Origin: Blumeriella jaapii
Taxonomy: Eukaryota > Ascomycota > Leotiomycetes > Helotiales > Drepanopezizaceae
DNA: 64,000 nucleotides
NCBI GenBank assembly: GCA_009599575.1
Contig: VWND01000024.1
Location: forward strand, 62,001 to 126,000
Direction: 5' to 3'
Shown: positions 20,233-33,700 of the stretch, in pieces
Layout: every line of letters begins with the position of its first letter
Position numbering within the stretch: position 1 is the stretch's first letter
The notes under the pieces: generated by a model
What the model was told of the DNA's origin: nothing
The model's database searches: none
Seen by the model: the letters and a program-made list of their open reading frames with translations, nothing else
Made by a program: the position numbers and the translations under genes

Positions 20233-22052
20233 GTGAGGACGGTACTCACCCACCACTTTCTTGTACAGTATGACCTCAAGACGCCCTACTCCTTGCCGAA
20301 TTATCGTGAGTATCGAGGTGGTTTGGTTTCATTTCTTTGGGCTTTGGCTAGTTAATTTTCGAAAGCAAAAGACTATTGCAGGACTTGTCTTCTTTTTCCC
20401 TGCGTAGGTCACCAGTCAAATGTGTCAAGTTGTTCTGGTAGAAGGGGAATGTATAAAACTTCAAATAGCCGGTAGGCCTGGTCCGTGCACCCAGTGTGGC
20501 CCTAGGCCACGTAAAAACGAGTTGCGAGTAAGTGACGGCAATAGCAACGCCAACAGTGACTGGTACTAAGTTAGTACTCAAAATCGGTTCCTGAAAGAGT
20601 TGAAATGGTATTTTGCATCTACTTGGTGTTACATGAAATGGATTCGAATTATCGAAGAAAGGATTGAAGAGTGCGAATGAAAGAAGCGCAGGGACTCATT
20701 TCTAGTCAACGTCTAGAATTGACGAGTGAGGTCAGTATTTTCCATGAGGATCTAGGAGTGAAGCAGGTGCTTATATCTGTACATTACAGGGGGAGTTTAG
20801 CGAAGGCGAGATGGAAGATGAGGTGAAGAGGAGCTTCAGATTCATACACACGCTCCAACTAGGTAGTCAGCGACCGTTTGTGGTAAGCGAAGCGAGGCGA
20901 TGGGGAAGGATTTACTAGGGTAAGAGATCTCAAGAAAAGCTCCATCATGTCATCGGGTCGACTATCCTTAGTCAAAATTGGAATCGAAAACCATTAGCTG
21001 CGGCGCAAGGCCAAGGTACCGGCAATCCCACAAGCCCAAGTAAAAAGCCAAGGTCAGTTTGTAGATATGCTTTGTTTCAACGACACTAAGGTGTTAGATG
21101 TACTGCGGCTGGCAAGCATAGCTTTTTTTTTCTGGACGGAAATTGAAATCAGATGTCAATTGTTGACAGGAATTGCATTATTTGACAACAAAAGTAAAAC
21201 TAGAAAAAGAAAAGAGTGGCGAGACGATTGTCGCCTTTATACTTGGAAACTAATTCAGAAAAGAAAAGCGAAATGGGTTCAAATGAATATTAAAGTAGGC
21301 ATCCTAGTTCGGTACCTGCAAAAGAAACACTAAGTGCAATACTCTCTGACATGGTGGCAGTATTTGCTGCTTTGAGCTGGTACATTGACTAGGGACTATT
21401 ATATAATTAAAAAAAAACGCCAAAAAAGGAGCGAAGGAGGGGATGCAAGCGAGTGAGTCTATGTAGGTGTGAATAATCTCGTACAAGTCATAGTTTGGCA
21501 AGGCATACCGTGTTGTGTTGTAGTGCTTGTGATTTTGCGGTAAGTTGATAGGCCAAAACAGGTTCAGCTATTTTAGGTAGCGTAATTCTCAAGCAATGAA
21601 CTGACGACAGAGAAGTTGGAAATGTATATAAGAGTATCCCAGCATATTTTCCAATATAAAAAAGCGGCCGACCGTGCTAATCGCAAGGCAAATAGATGTT
21701 GCCGCTGTTGATATTCCAACCATCAGAATATTCATGCGTATCGCGAAAGGACAAAAGCCCAGGAATGAAATTCTGGCTTACTCTCGATGGACAGACATTA
21801 CGTGTTATCAATGGCAGCAGAAATTTTCTCGGACAAATCGAAGGTTAGTCATTGACAGTGATAGCAGATTTGATGATAGAATGTGTTTTCTCGTACTAAA
21901 CGATTTATTGTTCTTCTACCTACGAACGAGTGCAACATTCGAATAGTTTAATTAGATCGTAACTACGTAGTTGGTGTTTATTAGCGACGAAGCAAATACT
22001 TTTCTGCTGGGCGCGAAAATCACGGCGCAATCGGCGGCTTGGGCTTTCTTCC

Positions 22053-22250
22053 TGTTGGTATCACATAAGGGGGGGTTGTGTATATACAGTTGAGATATTG
22101 CAATAACTGGGGTTGTATTGCGAAAGAGATCTAAGGAGTAAACTAGCTATCGCACGGGTATGTGTAGGTAGGGTTGCACGCTTGCAGCTTACCATTACGT
22201 GGTGTGATTATGTGATTGTGCGCATGATCAACCACTATTATATATCTATA
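22053..22250 (-). repeat. Outer copia LTR (3' LTR by coding sense)
   Basis: Begins TGTTGGTATCACATAAGG and ends TATATCTATA. The final dinucleotide is TA where the partner LTR has CA, a RIP-type change. Confidence 0.9.
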
Positions 22251-23272
22251 CTGGCAATTTTTTTATAGAAATTAATTATAGCTAGGTAGTTAGCTAGATT
22301 CTTTTTAATTGTATATGTAATCGTTTTTTTTTCTTTTTTTTTACTGCCTTTCTACCCAACCTTTTATTTTTACGTCAATTTCGTTTTTGTTAATAAAGGT
22401 AGTGAAAGTCTTATTGGGGTTTGCCTTCGTTATAGCATTCGCCGGATTGTCTTTTCCGTTAATTTATTTAACCTTTGATAACTCTTTTTTTTTATAGCTT
22501 TGGCGGAAAGCTATAATATCGATCATAAGGCGCTTTTCTTTTGTTATTTCTAATTTGACCAAACATTTATATAAAAAGTATGAATTCGTGCAAATTACTA
22601 TTGGAATATCGAAGAAATCGAGCTTTTGAATAATTATACGTAGGATTGTGGCGATGCAAATGGCGATATCTATTCCAGAAACTATTCCGTATATTTTTGA
22701 AATTAGTACGCTTCGTGTAACTTTCTGATATTTGATTAAGTTCGCTGCAATAAGATTTTCTTTTATTTTAAATGAATTATTAAGCTGCATTTTATTGGCT
22801 AGGAAGATTTCGTAGCTAATTTGCGAACTGCAGTTTTTGTTATTAGCAAATGAGCCGTTAACAAATACAAATAGCTTTGCAATAGGAAGGTCGATTTGTA
22901 TAAATAAGAGTTTTCGATTTTGATTTTTTATTATTTATCGAATTCGCTTATTAATTGTATCGATATTTGATTGGATAAGATTTTTCATTTGTATTTGTGC
23001 AGCTATTAAAAGGTCGAAAATAGCTTCGGATTGACACAGACTAGCAATATAAGCTTTTCGAGCGCGCTAGGCGAGATAATTGCTCTTATCGTTTTTGATT
23101 AGCTCGAGTTTTTTTGCTTGGTCTTTTTGTTTGAAAAAAATAGAGCTATTTGACTTTGATTTATGTAAGGCTTTTTCGTTAAAGGTCAAAACGTTGCTTT
23201 TACTCAGTGTATCCTTAGGTTTTGCATTAAAGTCTGCTGCTTGCAATTCGGCCTTTTCTAGAGCCGAGAAAA
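22251..23272 (-). pseudogene. Outer copia pol fragment: end of RT and RNase H
   Basis: The minus strand reads SALEKAELQAADFNAKPKD just inside the gypsy insertion. Further on come YQKVTRSVLISKIYGIVSG, IPIVICTNSYFLYKCLVKL and KEKRLMIDIIAFRQSY. These are characteristic of the RNase H end of fungal copia polyproteins (normally CTDSYSLYECLVKLGTTKEK). Degenerated by AT-directed changes, with several stops. Confidence 0.85.
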
Positions 23273-23517
23273 TGTCACAGCTAGCTTGAGGATGATCAGA
23301 AGGGTGATGTGGACCAAAAGGTACGCATGTAAATTGAAAGAAAAACACCGAGCTAGAATGCTCGGGGTCGCGAACTTTATGTACAGTGGGTTGCGCTTAT
23401 GGGTCACGTGACTTAGCGCGAGGCCTAGTGGCCGAGGTGGTCCGTGCTCAAACCTTAATTCAATACCATCAGCATTTACCACCAGCATTCATACCATTGG
23501 CAACCAGGATCGTAACA
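23273..23517 (-). repeat. Gypsy A LTR (3' by coding sense)
   Basis: Less mutated than its partner. Contains the shared CACCGAGCTAGAATGCTCGG hairpin-like block and GCGAGGCCTAGTGGCCGAGG. Confidence 0.9.
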
Positions 23518-25529
23518 CTACCCCCCCCCTCCGAAGAACTGCGTCCTCGCAGTTGCAGTTATGGGTCTATCGTTTTTCAATTCAGTGTAATCTTTTCTGC
23601 CTTCGTTATAAGCTTGCAATTATGCGGAAAATGCTCGTAAAAAGCTTTTGGCGGTGAAATGCGATCGGTGAAATATTTAAAAAATATAAAAGGCCGTTAT
23701 AGCGTTAAAACAAAAGTATTATTCGAGATTTTTATTAACGCTTTTCCAATTGATCTGGTATTACAACATTTTTTTGTATAACTTCGAATCTATTATTTTT
23801 TCGATTTTTTATTTCGTTTATTCAGAAAGTAATTGAATAAAAGCTGGTTCGGGGCGGCGTTGGCCGGATAAAAAATTGCTAATATGCTTTCGGAGCAAAT
23901 ATAAATAAAAAATTAAATAAATTAACCAGTTTGCGAGAAAATCAAGTTTTTAATTCTTTTTTATTTTGTCGACGATTTTAATTAGGCCGTACCATTTGTC
24001 CGAAAGCTTTCGGAAAGATCGGTCGAACTTTTAATTTTTAGTATTTATTAATACTTCGTCGCTTATTTTTTAATTTATCGGTCGTTTATGCAAATTAGCG
24101 AAGCGTTTTATTTTGGCTTATTATTGCGTAATAAACGATTATACGTATTTTATAACTTTTTTAATTCGGAAAGCCAAATATAAAGCTTCGTCGCGGTTAA
24201 GTTTTTCGGTAATCGAGCGAAAAAAACGGAAATTGTTTATATTTCAGAATATGCGAACTTCGTATTTATTTAAAATTTGAAAAAAAAAAACGTTGCCGAA
24301 AAATTCGTGCGGCAAGATTAGTTATGCAATATTTATCAAAAGTAAAAAACGTTTTTAATTGTTTTAATAATAAAAGCAAAAAAAGCGAAAGCGTTGTTTA
24401 ATATATTGGTTTATTATTTCGGTCTGTTTATCGATATTAGAATTATACGTAATAATTAATTTAATTTTGGTTTTTAATATACGGCAAAGTTTTTGCTAAA
24501 AAACCGAAACAAACTAAGCTTTTCGGTCCGAAACAATTAAATCCGGCATGCCGAAATAGCGTATTTAATAAATTAAAAACAAAGCTGTCAGTTTTTTCGC
24601 TATGATAATTTTATAGCAAAAAATTGATAAAAGCTTTTTAAACAGGCGATTTATTATTACAAAAGCGAAATCGTAACTATTTTCGTTTAATAAAAGCTTC
24701 GTAAAATCTATCGTTAAATATTAATAAAGCCTGCTAAATATAAGCAAAAGTTTTAAAAAGCCCGGGATTTTGTCGCGCCTAGCTTTTATTTGTATGCAAC
24801 GACAATTCGAAACGTATTGCTATATATTTGCTTTTATAACTTTTTAATAATATTTGCGACCGACCAAAAATTTTATTTTTTTTATTTTAGCGTATGCTAC
24901 GCAAAGCTATTTGTAAATATATCGGATTAGAAAAATTCGCAATTCGGAAAGTTTTAAAAATATTATTAATTTGCTTTGGAAAAACAATTTGTTTTGTCGC
25001 AATTAATAATTAAAATTATAATTGCGAGCTTGCGCTCGTTGCGCTTCGAAAAAAAAAAAGTTTTTATTAGCTTGCAGCAAATCGTTTATAATTATATAAT
25101 TATATATATCGTATGCGATTACGAAAATTAAATTTGCGGGTTTTTTTGTAAGTATTTTATTCTTTTCGTTTTCGCTATTTTTTTCGAAAAAAATGCTGTT
25201 GTTATCGCGCTTATCGAACGGTATTTTTATAAGCGCTAGCGTAGTTATGCTTTTAGCAGCCATTTTTTTTAAAATTTAAAAATTCAATTTATCGTTTAAA
25301 AATATTTGCTGCTTCCGAGCCGCTCGCTATCGCGCTTTTAATAAGGAAATATTTTGGTTTTTGCGAAAAAAAAAGTATTAGCGAGCGTATTAATAATTTC
25401 CGACCGATATATAATTGTAAAATGAAAATCGGCGAAAAACTCGGCTTATCGGGCTTATCGGGCCGAAAGATTTTTAATTATTATAAAATATTTTAAAACG
25501 CGGTGATTGGTATATATATATACGTTTTT

Positions 25530-26703
25530 TTAAGCTTTTAATAGCTCCGGCTTATAGTTTTTAAAAAAGCGAAAAATAGCGAAAAGCTTTTTATCGTAGA
25601 TCGGATAATTAAGCTCGGCGTCGATTATAGTTTTAAAAAAAAAACCGACCGGATAATAAAAATTATTCTTTTGCAATTGCGATAATACGCCAATTATTAT
25701 TTTATTAAAAAAATCGGTTTTCAGGCGCGTTTGCTTATAAAAATCGTAATAATACAGGATAAAAGCATTTAGCAAAACCTTGCGCAATGCCTCCCATACG
25801 TCTTTTTGCTTTTTCTCGAACACGAAAAAAACGTTTTTGCCTATAAAAGCAATAAAAAAGCGGCAAATGCGGCTGTAGCCGGCTATAAAACGTTTTATAA
25901 AAATTGCAAAAGCCTAGGAAGCTCTGTACGTTTCGCATATTCGCTGTATATTATTAATTTTTAATAATAGCGATTTTTTCCGGGTTTATTTTAATGCTTT
26001 GAATATTAATAACGAAATTTAAAAATTTAATTTTCGTAATATTAAACTCGCACTTTTTAATATCAGCTTTCAGGCCGTGTTTTTTCAGGATCGATAAGAT
26101 TTTTTTAACGTAAATTTTATATTTTAAATTATTTGCGAAATAAATAAAAATGTCGTTAAAATACGCCGAGCAGAAATTATTCAAATATTTTATAAAAATA
26201 TTATTAATAAAACGTTGAAATATAACGGGCCTATTAATAAAACCGAACGAAAGGATTTTATATTTGTATATACCGTATCGAATGCGAAAACTGATCAGTT
26301 TTTTAAACTTTTCGAATATCCGGACTCGATTAAATACTTATTAAATATTAATTTTCGTAAATATTTTAGTTTTAATAATTCGCGTTAATATTTCGTCGAT
26401 TAAAAGCAAAAAGTAGAAATTCTTTTTCGTAAAATCGTTAAGCTTGCGATAATCGATATATAAGCGTATAAAACCGTCTGACTTTTTAATAAATAAAATC
26501 GAAGCGGCGAAAAAAGCATTAAAAAGTTTAATAAAGTTTTTATGCAAATTGTCGAAAATATAATTTTTAACTTCTGTAAGCTGTTTATTCGTAAAGCGTT
26601 TAAATAGTTTTATAAAAAGCGTATTTTCCGTGGCCAAATGTATTTTATAATTTATACCGGAGCGGCGAAAAGCGAGCTTATCGTTTTTTTGCTTATAAAA
26701 CAA
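25530..26703 (-). pseudogene. Gypsy A reverse transcriptase / RNase H remnant
   Basis: Three adjoining minus frames. 26341-26703 has FFAASILFIKKSDGFIRLYI and DYRKLND, the RT core. 25954-26184 has AYFNDIFIYF where YLDDILIY is expected, so the catalytic Asp pair is altered, followed by KKHGLKADIKKCEF. 25530-25938 has the SFLGFCNFY connection and, in RNase H, GVLSQ with NYPIYDKKLFAI. Broken by stops and frame changes from RIP and possible indels. Confidence 0.85.
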
Positions 26704-27855
26704 TTCTTCGAATTTTGAATATTAAGCTAGGAAAAGCTTTTTTATAAAAACCATATTATCGTTATATTTGGCTTGCAAAGCGTCGGGGACGGAAATGCTT
26801 TTTATTGCCGCGAGCTGTATAACTTTTGCAGATTCGGCGACTTTCGCACGACGAAAACGTTTTTTATTTATATTATATACAAAAGCAATAAACGTGCAGT
26901 CGTTGAATAATAATAATTTTTTTTTTTTTGCGGCCCGCATTCGCTTTTCGTAACGTATTTGTAAAGCGCTAAATGCAAAAGCGGAAATACAGCTGATATT
27001 GCAATTAAAAGTAAAAAAAATAGCAATTGGCCCGGTTGGAAAAACCGGCTTGGTCGGTTCAGAGCTGCTAATAAAAAACTTTTCTATTTTATTTAAACTG
27101 CTTTTAAAATTTCGTATAAATATAAAGGGTCTATTAGTTTCAAAATTTAAATAGGCTTTTTTAATCGTTGTAAAAATGCTGGCAAAAGTATATAAAGCTT
27201 TTATTACGCTGTTTCGTTTGTTTGTATTCTTTTAATATATACGACTAAGCATTTTAGATTTTATTCGCTAATTAAAATCGACGAACAACTGCTCGTTGAA
27301 ATAAAAAATAATAAGCATATCGAATAGCCATTTTATTTTGTTTTTTTTTTAGTTATACGTTTGCTTCAAATCGTAGTATTATAAAAATTTGCGATTAATA
27401 AAAACGTCGGTAAAGTCCAGGTTTATAATCAAAAAAAAAAAATTTATACGACGTCGATTAATTATAAAAAAAAAAAAAATAGCAAAAGAAATAAGTTTTC
27501 CCGGCTCGCTATTATAGCCGGTGGATATAATAAATTTATGCAGCCGAATAAAATTTATTCCGAAACGTTAAAAAAATTAATACGCTAAAAAAGTTTTAAT
27601 CGCATCGAAAATATTAGTTCCGCTATCGATATATATAAATGTTTTAATATATAATCTATTGCGTATTAATTTTATAAAAATTAAAAACTGTCGCTTTTTT
27701 ATTAAAAAGCGCTGATTAAATTTCAAATCCTTTTATAAATCGAATTTTTTACTATAATAAAAGTCTTTGCTACGGCTCAAAAGTTTTTTAACAAATCGTT
27801 TTGCTTTTCGTCGATAGTTATTTCGGCGATTTTGCGACTAAATTTAGCGTCGAAG

Positions 27856-27897
27856 CAAACGTTTGCGAAATGGCCGGGTTTGCCGCAGTTATAACAA
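27856..27897 (-). pseudogene. Gypsy A Gag zinc knuckle
   Basis: The minus strand reads CYNCGKPGHFANVC, a complete CX2CX4HX4C nucleocapsid knuckle, intact in otherwise decayed gag sequence. A possible protease D-S-G motif (IDSGTNIF) follows at about 27610-27634. Confidence 0.8.
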
Positions 27898-29406
27898 GCG
27901 CTAAAAAAACGCGTAGCCAAGCGAAAAAAAACCGGAAATAGCAGAAATAACAGTTATACGCTCGTAAAAAATCTTTGTTAAAAAAAAAAGGAAAAGCGGT
28001 GCGAGCAAAAAAAGCTAAAAAAGTAAAACGTTATAAAGCTTTAAAAATACCGAAAATACGTCTAAAATCCTGATTAGCAAAAGCTATAGCAAGAAAAAAA
28101 ATAGCTTATACGACGGACAAAAGCTATTTTTTCAGCTCGGATATTACGTAATTTTTTATTCGCAACGGCCAAAAACTCGTCCAAAGCAGTATAATTATTA
28201 TTTATTTTGTATTTTTCTATTCGAAAATCGTATTTAAAAATAAAAGTGACCTTTTCGCATATGTTTTTAAACCAACGGTTTTTAGCAATTTTACTAATAA
28301 CTGCGTAACGAATAAATAAAAAACGAAAGTTATTATAAATCTGACCGTTATTTATATAAAATTTATTATATTGCAATTTAACAAATTAAACGCGATTGTA
28401 ATTAAAAAAGCGCTGATTAAAAATGCGAAAAACGTTTCGGGCCGACTAAGCTTAATCGTGGAACTCGGGGTTTAAATATTTCAAAATAATAATTTTTGCT
28501 TTTTTAATAATGCATTTAAAATATATTTTGGCTTAATTTATATTTTATATAAAGTTTCTTAAATATTTTTTAATAAACAGTTTTATATTTATTTTTTATG
28601 CGTTATATTTAATCTTTTTTTAATAATCGCTGAAAACGTAACAAAAGTATTTGATTTTGAATGGTTCGATTCGAAAAATAATTAAATCGAGAACAGGAAA
28701 ATAATACTCGGGAATTAATTAAAAATCCGCCGTAAAAGCGCGCGAAGTTCGGAATAAAAAGAAAGCGTCGCGGGCGATATTAACGGAAGCTGGAAAGCGA
28801 GCGGCGGCAATAATTTAAACGATTATTTAGGCGATTTAAAGCTGCTGGGCCGTAATAAATCTTTTAGCGTTAATAAATATATTAAACAGTCGTAAAAGCA
28901 TTCGTCGGTTTAAAAATACTAAAATATTAGCGTCGTATAACTCGATCTTAAGTTCGATAATAAAACGAAAAAATCCAGCAGCAAATAACTGTGATTCGGT
29001 AAAAAAGTCGTGAAATAAAAACTCGCTGCCAAAATCGTCGAAAAAGCTTGAAACGAATGGAAATTCGGAAGCGCCAAAGGCAGAAGCAAAGGGTGGAGAT
29101 GCTAATTCGAAGCCGAATCGTACGGATTGCGTTCGTTTTCGGATGCCACGTCGATTTATAAAAAAAGCATAGGATATTGTAATATTAAAAAAAAGCGATT
29201 CGAATTGCAGAAGCAGATCGAATTAATAAGGAAAAAAGATTCTAGCTTTTTTTAAAAACAAAATTAATAGAAAAAAGTTTTGATTAAAGCATCGATAAAT
29301 AAACGTCGGTACGGACGGCCTGAAAAAAGTTCGAATTGCAAAAGCAAATCGAATTCTTAATCGTAAATACAAAACTTCCCAGCGAAAATTATTTAGTTTT
29401 TTTTTA

Positions 29407-29651
29407 TATTATAGCTAGCTTAAAAATGATCAGAAGAATGATATAAACCAAAAGGTACGCATATAAATTAAAAAAAAAACACCGAGCTAGAATGCTCGGA
29501 ATCGCGAATTTTATATATAATGGATTGCGCTTATAGGTCACGTGATTTAGCGCGAGGCCTAGTGGCCGAGGTGGTCCGTGCCCAAACCTTAATCCAACAC
29601 CACCAGCATTCACCACCAGCATCCATACCACTGGCAACCAGGATCGTAACA
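29407..29651 (-). repeat. Gypsy A LTR (5' by coding sense)
   Basis: 245 bp, homologous to 23273-23517. TATTATAG at the left border corresponds to TGTCACAG in the partner. Differences in the left half are largely G-to-A and C-to-T. Confidence 0.9.
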
Positions 29652-30472
29652 GAAAACGTCGTCTGCTAGTTGCAATATGTCGTTTATTTGCATTTCCATA
29701 ATTGCGAAAGCAGAAATAATAAAAATAAGTAAGCAGGGGTCGTATATTAACGTAGTTATATGAAGCTTGTTTTTGTGATGCTTGTAATACGTATTCTATT
29801 AATGCGTGCCTGCCTTTGCTATACCGTACAAAGGTTTGTGGATTAGCAGAATCGAGCTTTCTGGGTAGCTAGATCGTAGCTTTTTAGGAAGGTGCGTTAG
29901 AATTTGTTTTTCTAGAAACTTATTAGCGCTTATATAAGCTTGAATAATATTTTTCAAATGCAGTATAGCGTTGTAAATATGTTCGAGGATTGAAGCGAAA
30001 GCTATGATTAATTTCTGGCTGTTTCGTTGAATAGTAGATGATTAAATAAGAATATCGTACTTCCTATCGTTGTTGTAGGTTTGAATTATCAGTTTAGATT
30101 TTTCGAATGATATAGCTGTATTTTTGCCTTTTATTTTATTTATAATTCGTAAATTAAAGATTCGGCCGTGGTGAAGAGTGGGGTTGTATTATACAATCTT
30201 AAAGACGCTTTTTTTCGATCAAACCTTTTATTTCCATTTTTCTAAAAGTTTCAAAAGGCTCGCCGGGGATTGTGATAACACTTTTTTGGCGTAGCTTGAC
30301 TGAGCATTCAGCGTCTGCCTTTTTTTTGTATGTAAGGTAGTTTGCAATACAGTCGTCGAAAGAGTTAGTTTTGGTAGTTTTTGCAGAAAATAATATGTTA
30401 ATATTATTTTTTTTTATATTTTTTTTTTTAAGTTCGTAAAACTCGTTAGTTGTGAGTAACTGCTGCTGTTGC
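29652..30472 (-). pseudogene. Outer copia pol fragment: reverse transcriptase
   Basis: The minus strand reads LRQKSVITIPGEPFETFRKM and EIKGLIEKK at the start of the RT domain. Inside RT it has RIINKIKGKNTAI, TYNNDRKYDIL, QSSTIQRNSQKLIIAFAS and KPLYGIAKAGTH. The catalytic region reads LQLADDVF at the gypsy A junction. These are standard copia RT landmarks. Stops interrupt the frame (for example in place of Trp-Trp after KAGTH). Confidence 0.85.
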
Positions 30473-30737
30473 TGTAAAAGTAGGTAGGAAAACCAGACTG
30501 ATACGGCCACATGTCGGTGGGTAAGATAATCTAGGAAATCCCTAGAAAAGACTGAAGAAAGGAAAAGAAAAATGAGTGAAGGTATGAATTGAACTGCGTG
30601 CTTATGGTATTATCTAAGGGGGTGCTTTGCTTATACTTGTTGAAAATAGTTAATAGCAGGGGGTTTCGGAGGGATCCATGCCTCGATCTTAGCTAAAACT
30701 ATTAATTTTTATTAATACAAAGTATTACCGTTTTATA
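30473..30737 (-). repeat. Gypsy B LTR (3' by coding sense)
   Basis: Shares GATACGGCCACATGTCGGTG-type sequence, AGGGGGTGCTTTGCTT and GGGGGTTTCGGAGGG with 41503-41769. Confidence 0.88.
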
Positions 30738-30739
30738 TT

Positions 30740-33700
30740 TTGTTTTAAATAATATACGTAGTCGTTTTTGATTACGATTAACGAAAAATATAATTTTAAT
30801 AAATGCAATTTAGTTTATTTTATATAATTTAAAAACTAATTAATCAAAAACCGAACTTTTTAGCTTCATACTTCTTCGGTTTTTTAATCCGTTTTTAGCT
30901 TTTTTGCTATTAGCTTTTGCGGAAAAGTAGCGTTTCGCTTATCGTTTAAATCATTTTGTTTATTTTGCTTTTTTAAAAAGTGGCTCGATAAAATGTCAGT
31001 CGAGGTATCGTTTAGATTTACAAACGTTTTGATAGCTTTTTCGTCGATGATATTATCAGATGTCGCCGCGACGGATGCTTTCTACGACTTTTTTTCGTAG
31101 ATAATAAATTTCAGCTTTTGTACGTAGTTCTACGCTTTGCAAAAGGCGCTGAAAAGTTTTGTATTAAAATCGTGAAGGTAATCGATTAGTTCGTCGTAAT
31201 TAAAACCGATTAACGTTTTTGTTTCGCGTAAAATTAATAGATCGGATTACGGTTGTTTACCGACGAATGCTTTTGAAAGGGTTCCGAGGTTTGTAAAAAA
31301 AACTATTCCACGGAATGGTTCGGAGGTAGTCGTTTGCAGTCGCGATTACCGAAGATGCTGTGGTTGCTTTCGCCGCAGTATAAATAATATTAAATTGTTT
31401 ATCGGATTATCGTTTTCGAAATAGTTTTTGTATTTTTGCGCCGTGTAATTGTTCGAGTAAATTAATATTGCGCCGTCGGTTTTTTGGGTCCTGAATCTGA
31501 CGAAAACCTTTTGCTTAGTCGAAAAGCTGACAAAAGTTATTTTATTTTTTATTTCGTAGCTTTCGGTTTTATAGTCCGATAAAATAGCCGAGGCTATTGT
31601 TTTAGACGCGCTAAAATACGAAAAAGCTGGGCTTTTTTGGGTGGTTTTAGTCAGCTTTGCGTCGTGGTGTAATTGCAGATAAGCTTCGATTATTTCCGAG
31701 TTGTGTGCGAAAGCAAGCAAAACGTGGTAGTCGAAAGTGGCGTCGGTAAGGTTTTCGATTTTTTTTTTTTTTTAAAGGTCGGCGATATCGAATTTTATAA
31801 TTGTAATACGGTCGGGATCAGCGAGGCCTGGGGCGATCGGAACGTTAGAGTAAGTTACGAAGCGGCAGTTTTCGGGGTTTCGAATAATCAAAGCAGCGAG
31901 GTAAAGGCCGGGGTGTATTTTGAAAGCTTGTTAAGTGAAATTGTAAAGCATATTGGCGAAAAAGGCTGTAAATGCTTTTTGGGTTTTAATCAGTCGGAAA
32001 TAGTGCTTGTATATAGCTATTTTTTTTTTTATAAAATATAGCAGTGATTTGTTTTTTCCGTTGTGAAATTTTACGTGATTAACGAATTCGCAGCTTAGTT
32101 TAAATAAATTTTAAAATATACTTTCGGTCGAAAGGCCAGAAAAGTCGGCTTTTGGAAATATTCGTTGCTTTTATTTTTTTACGTTTCAGTCGAGCTTTGT
32201 GGTCGCGTTAAATGCTTTGGGATCTGTTTTGAAATTTGCGTAGCCTAGGTAAGTTTTAGTACGTGCTTGGGTAATTTTCGCAATTTTTCGTCGGAATATA
32301 AATTGATTATTAAAATCAATTTCGAATACGTCGTAATCCGAATTTTTAATAGCAGCGAATCGACCAGCGAAACCGATAACGTCGATTCTTTTTGTAATTA
32401 AATCGTAATACGCCGCGTAACAGCGTACGTAAAAGTGGCAGAATTTGCCGTTTTTTCTGGCGTTAACGTTATTCGTAAAAACGAAATTAAAAAATCGGAG
32501 TTTTTTAGCGAAAAAAAGCTCGAATAAAAACGGGTCACCGTTTTTAAAAGTTTTTTTTATTTGCTTTGGCGTATTATACTTGCAGTTTTCCGAAAAAGGC
32601 TTGGTTTAGTTTTCGTTCGATGCAAAAGGGAAAAAGCTGACGGGTTTATTTGGCCTTTGTGTAAAAATATCGAAGTAAAACTTTTAGATTGTTTCGTCGT
32701 CGAAAGCGAAAGTTTTAAGCAGAGTAATCTGATTTTATGCTTTTTATGTGATTTTTTCCGCGATGATTTCGATATTCTTTTTTAAGCTTTTTCGGTCGAG
32801 TCGCGTAATAGTCGAAATCTTAAATGCTTTTATTAAAATCTGAAGTATTAGCGGTTCGACGTTTTTAAACGCAGCAGGCGTTTTTGGTATTTGCGTATTT
32901 AGTTTCGAAAGGTCAGATTCAAAATCGTTTAGATTTTTTTTTTTCGGAGTGCTAAGGTTTTTTGAGTTTGATTGTAGAATCGTCGCGTTTTTTATTAATT
33001 GGCTTGAAGCCTGTGATTCGGCGTTGATTTCCGGCTGTTTTTATTCGCGGTGCCTTTTTTGTTAGCGACGTGAATAGTTTTTTTTTCCGAACAGAAAGGG
33101 TTTCGAAAGTATCGGCGCGTTTTTTTACGTTTTTTGTTTTTACTTTTTCCGGAATCGTTTTCATAAGTATAATAGGTTTTTTGTATTCGAGTAAACGGTT
33201 GTTTGCTATTACGCTTTTGATTTCGTTTTCGGATTCGTTTTCGACAGTTAGAAATAAAAATCGCCGAGTTGTTTTGGCTGCTTTAAGAGTGTTGGTTGCT
33301 ACTGCGTGTGTTTTTTCGAACTAAACGAGAATAATATTAGCTTTTTCGTTTTTTTCGTTGTCGTAGATTTGAAACGTCGGAATGGCGTCGTTTTTTTCGT
33401 TCGGTATAAAAATGCCGCATTTGGCGACGCTTAGTCTTTTGTTTTAAAAAAGGGTTAGATTTAAGGTTTCGCAGCCGATTAAAACTTTTTTTGGCAATTG
33501 CATAGCGTCGTCGACCAGTTTGCAAACAGCTGTAAAAAGGCTTGTGAATCTGCGGGCTTTTAAATTGTTAGCTTTCAGAGTTTGCGTTTTAAGAATATAA
33601 GCGTTTAGTATTCAGACTTTTTTTTTCGTAAGGGTAATAGTTTCGAAAAGACGAGCGAGGTGCCGAAATGGAATAATACCGATGATTTTGCTAAAAACGT

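Larger units (their letters stand above)
16700..22047. other. Gene-poor region with old diverged repeats
   Basis: Intermediate AT content and no confidently supported gene. It holds at least five copies of a spaced motif pair (see findings) and a diverged duplication at 18.9-19.35 kb. It also contains CTTTC and GGTAGGTAA simple repeats at 16.84-16.95 kb and TACAGTATAATACAG-type words at 16.68-16.73 kb. Most open frames are under 120 codons and lack splice or domain support. Confidence 0.5.
23273..29651 (-). mobile_element. Ty3/gypsy LTR retrotransposon A (6.4 kb), inserted in outer copia RT
   Basis: LTRs of 245 bp (23273-23517 and 29407-29651), TSD GAAAA (23268-23272 and 29652-29656). In coding sense the LTR starts TGTTACGATCC and ends TGTGACA. 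A purine tract GGAGGGGGGGGGTAG directly precedes the 3' LTR (minus strand, 23518-23532). Domain order on the minus strand is gag (about 28.4 kb down to a CCHC knuckle at 27.9 kb), RT (26.7-25.95 kb), RNase H (25.8-25.5 kb) and an integrase zinc region (about 24.8 kb). This is the gypsy order. The interior is extremely AT-rich with many stops, so it is defective. Confidence 0.9.

Noticed and set aside
19935..20273. 112-codon plus-strand Ser/Val/Cys-rich ORF
   Set aside because: The opposite strand reads more like protein, there are no domains, and the surrounding sequence is repeat-derived.
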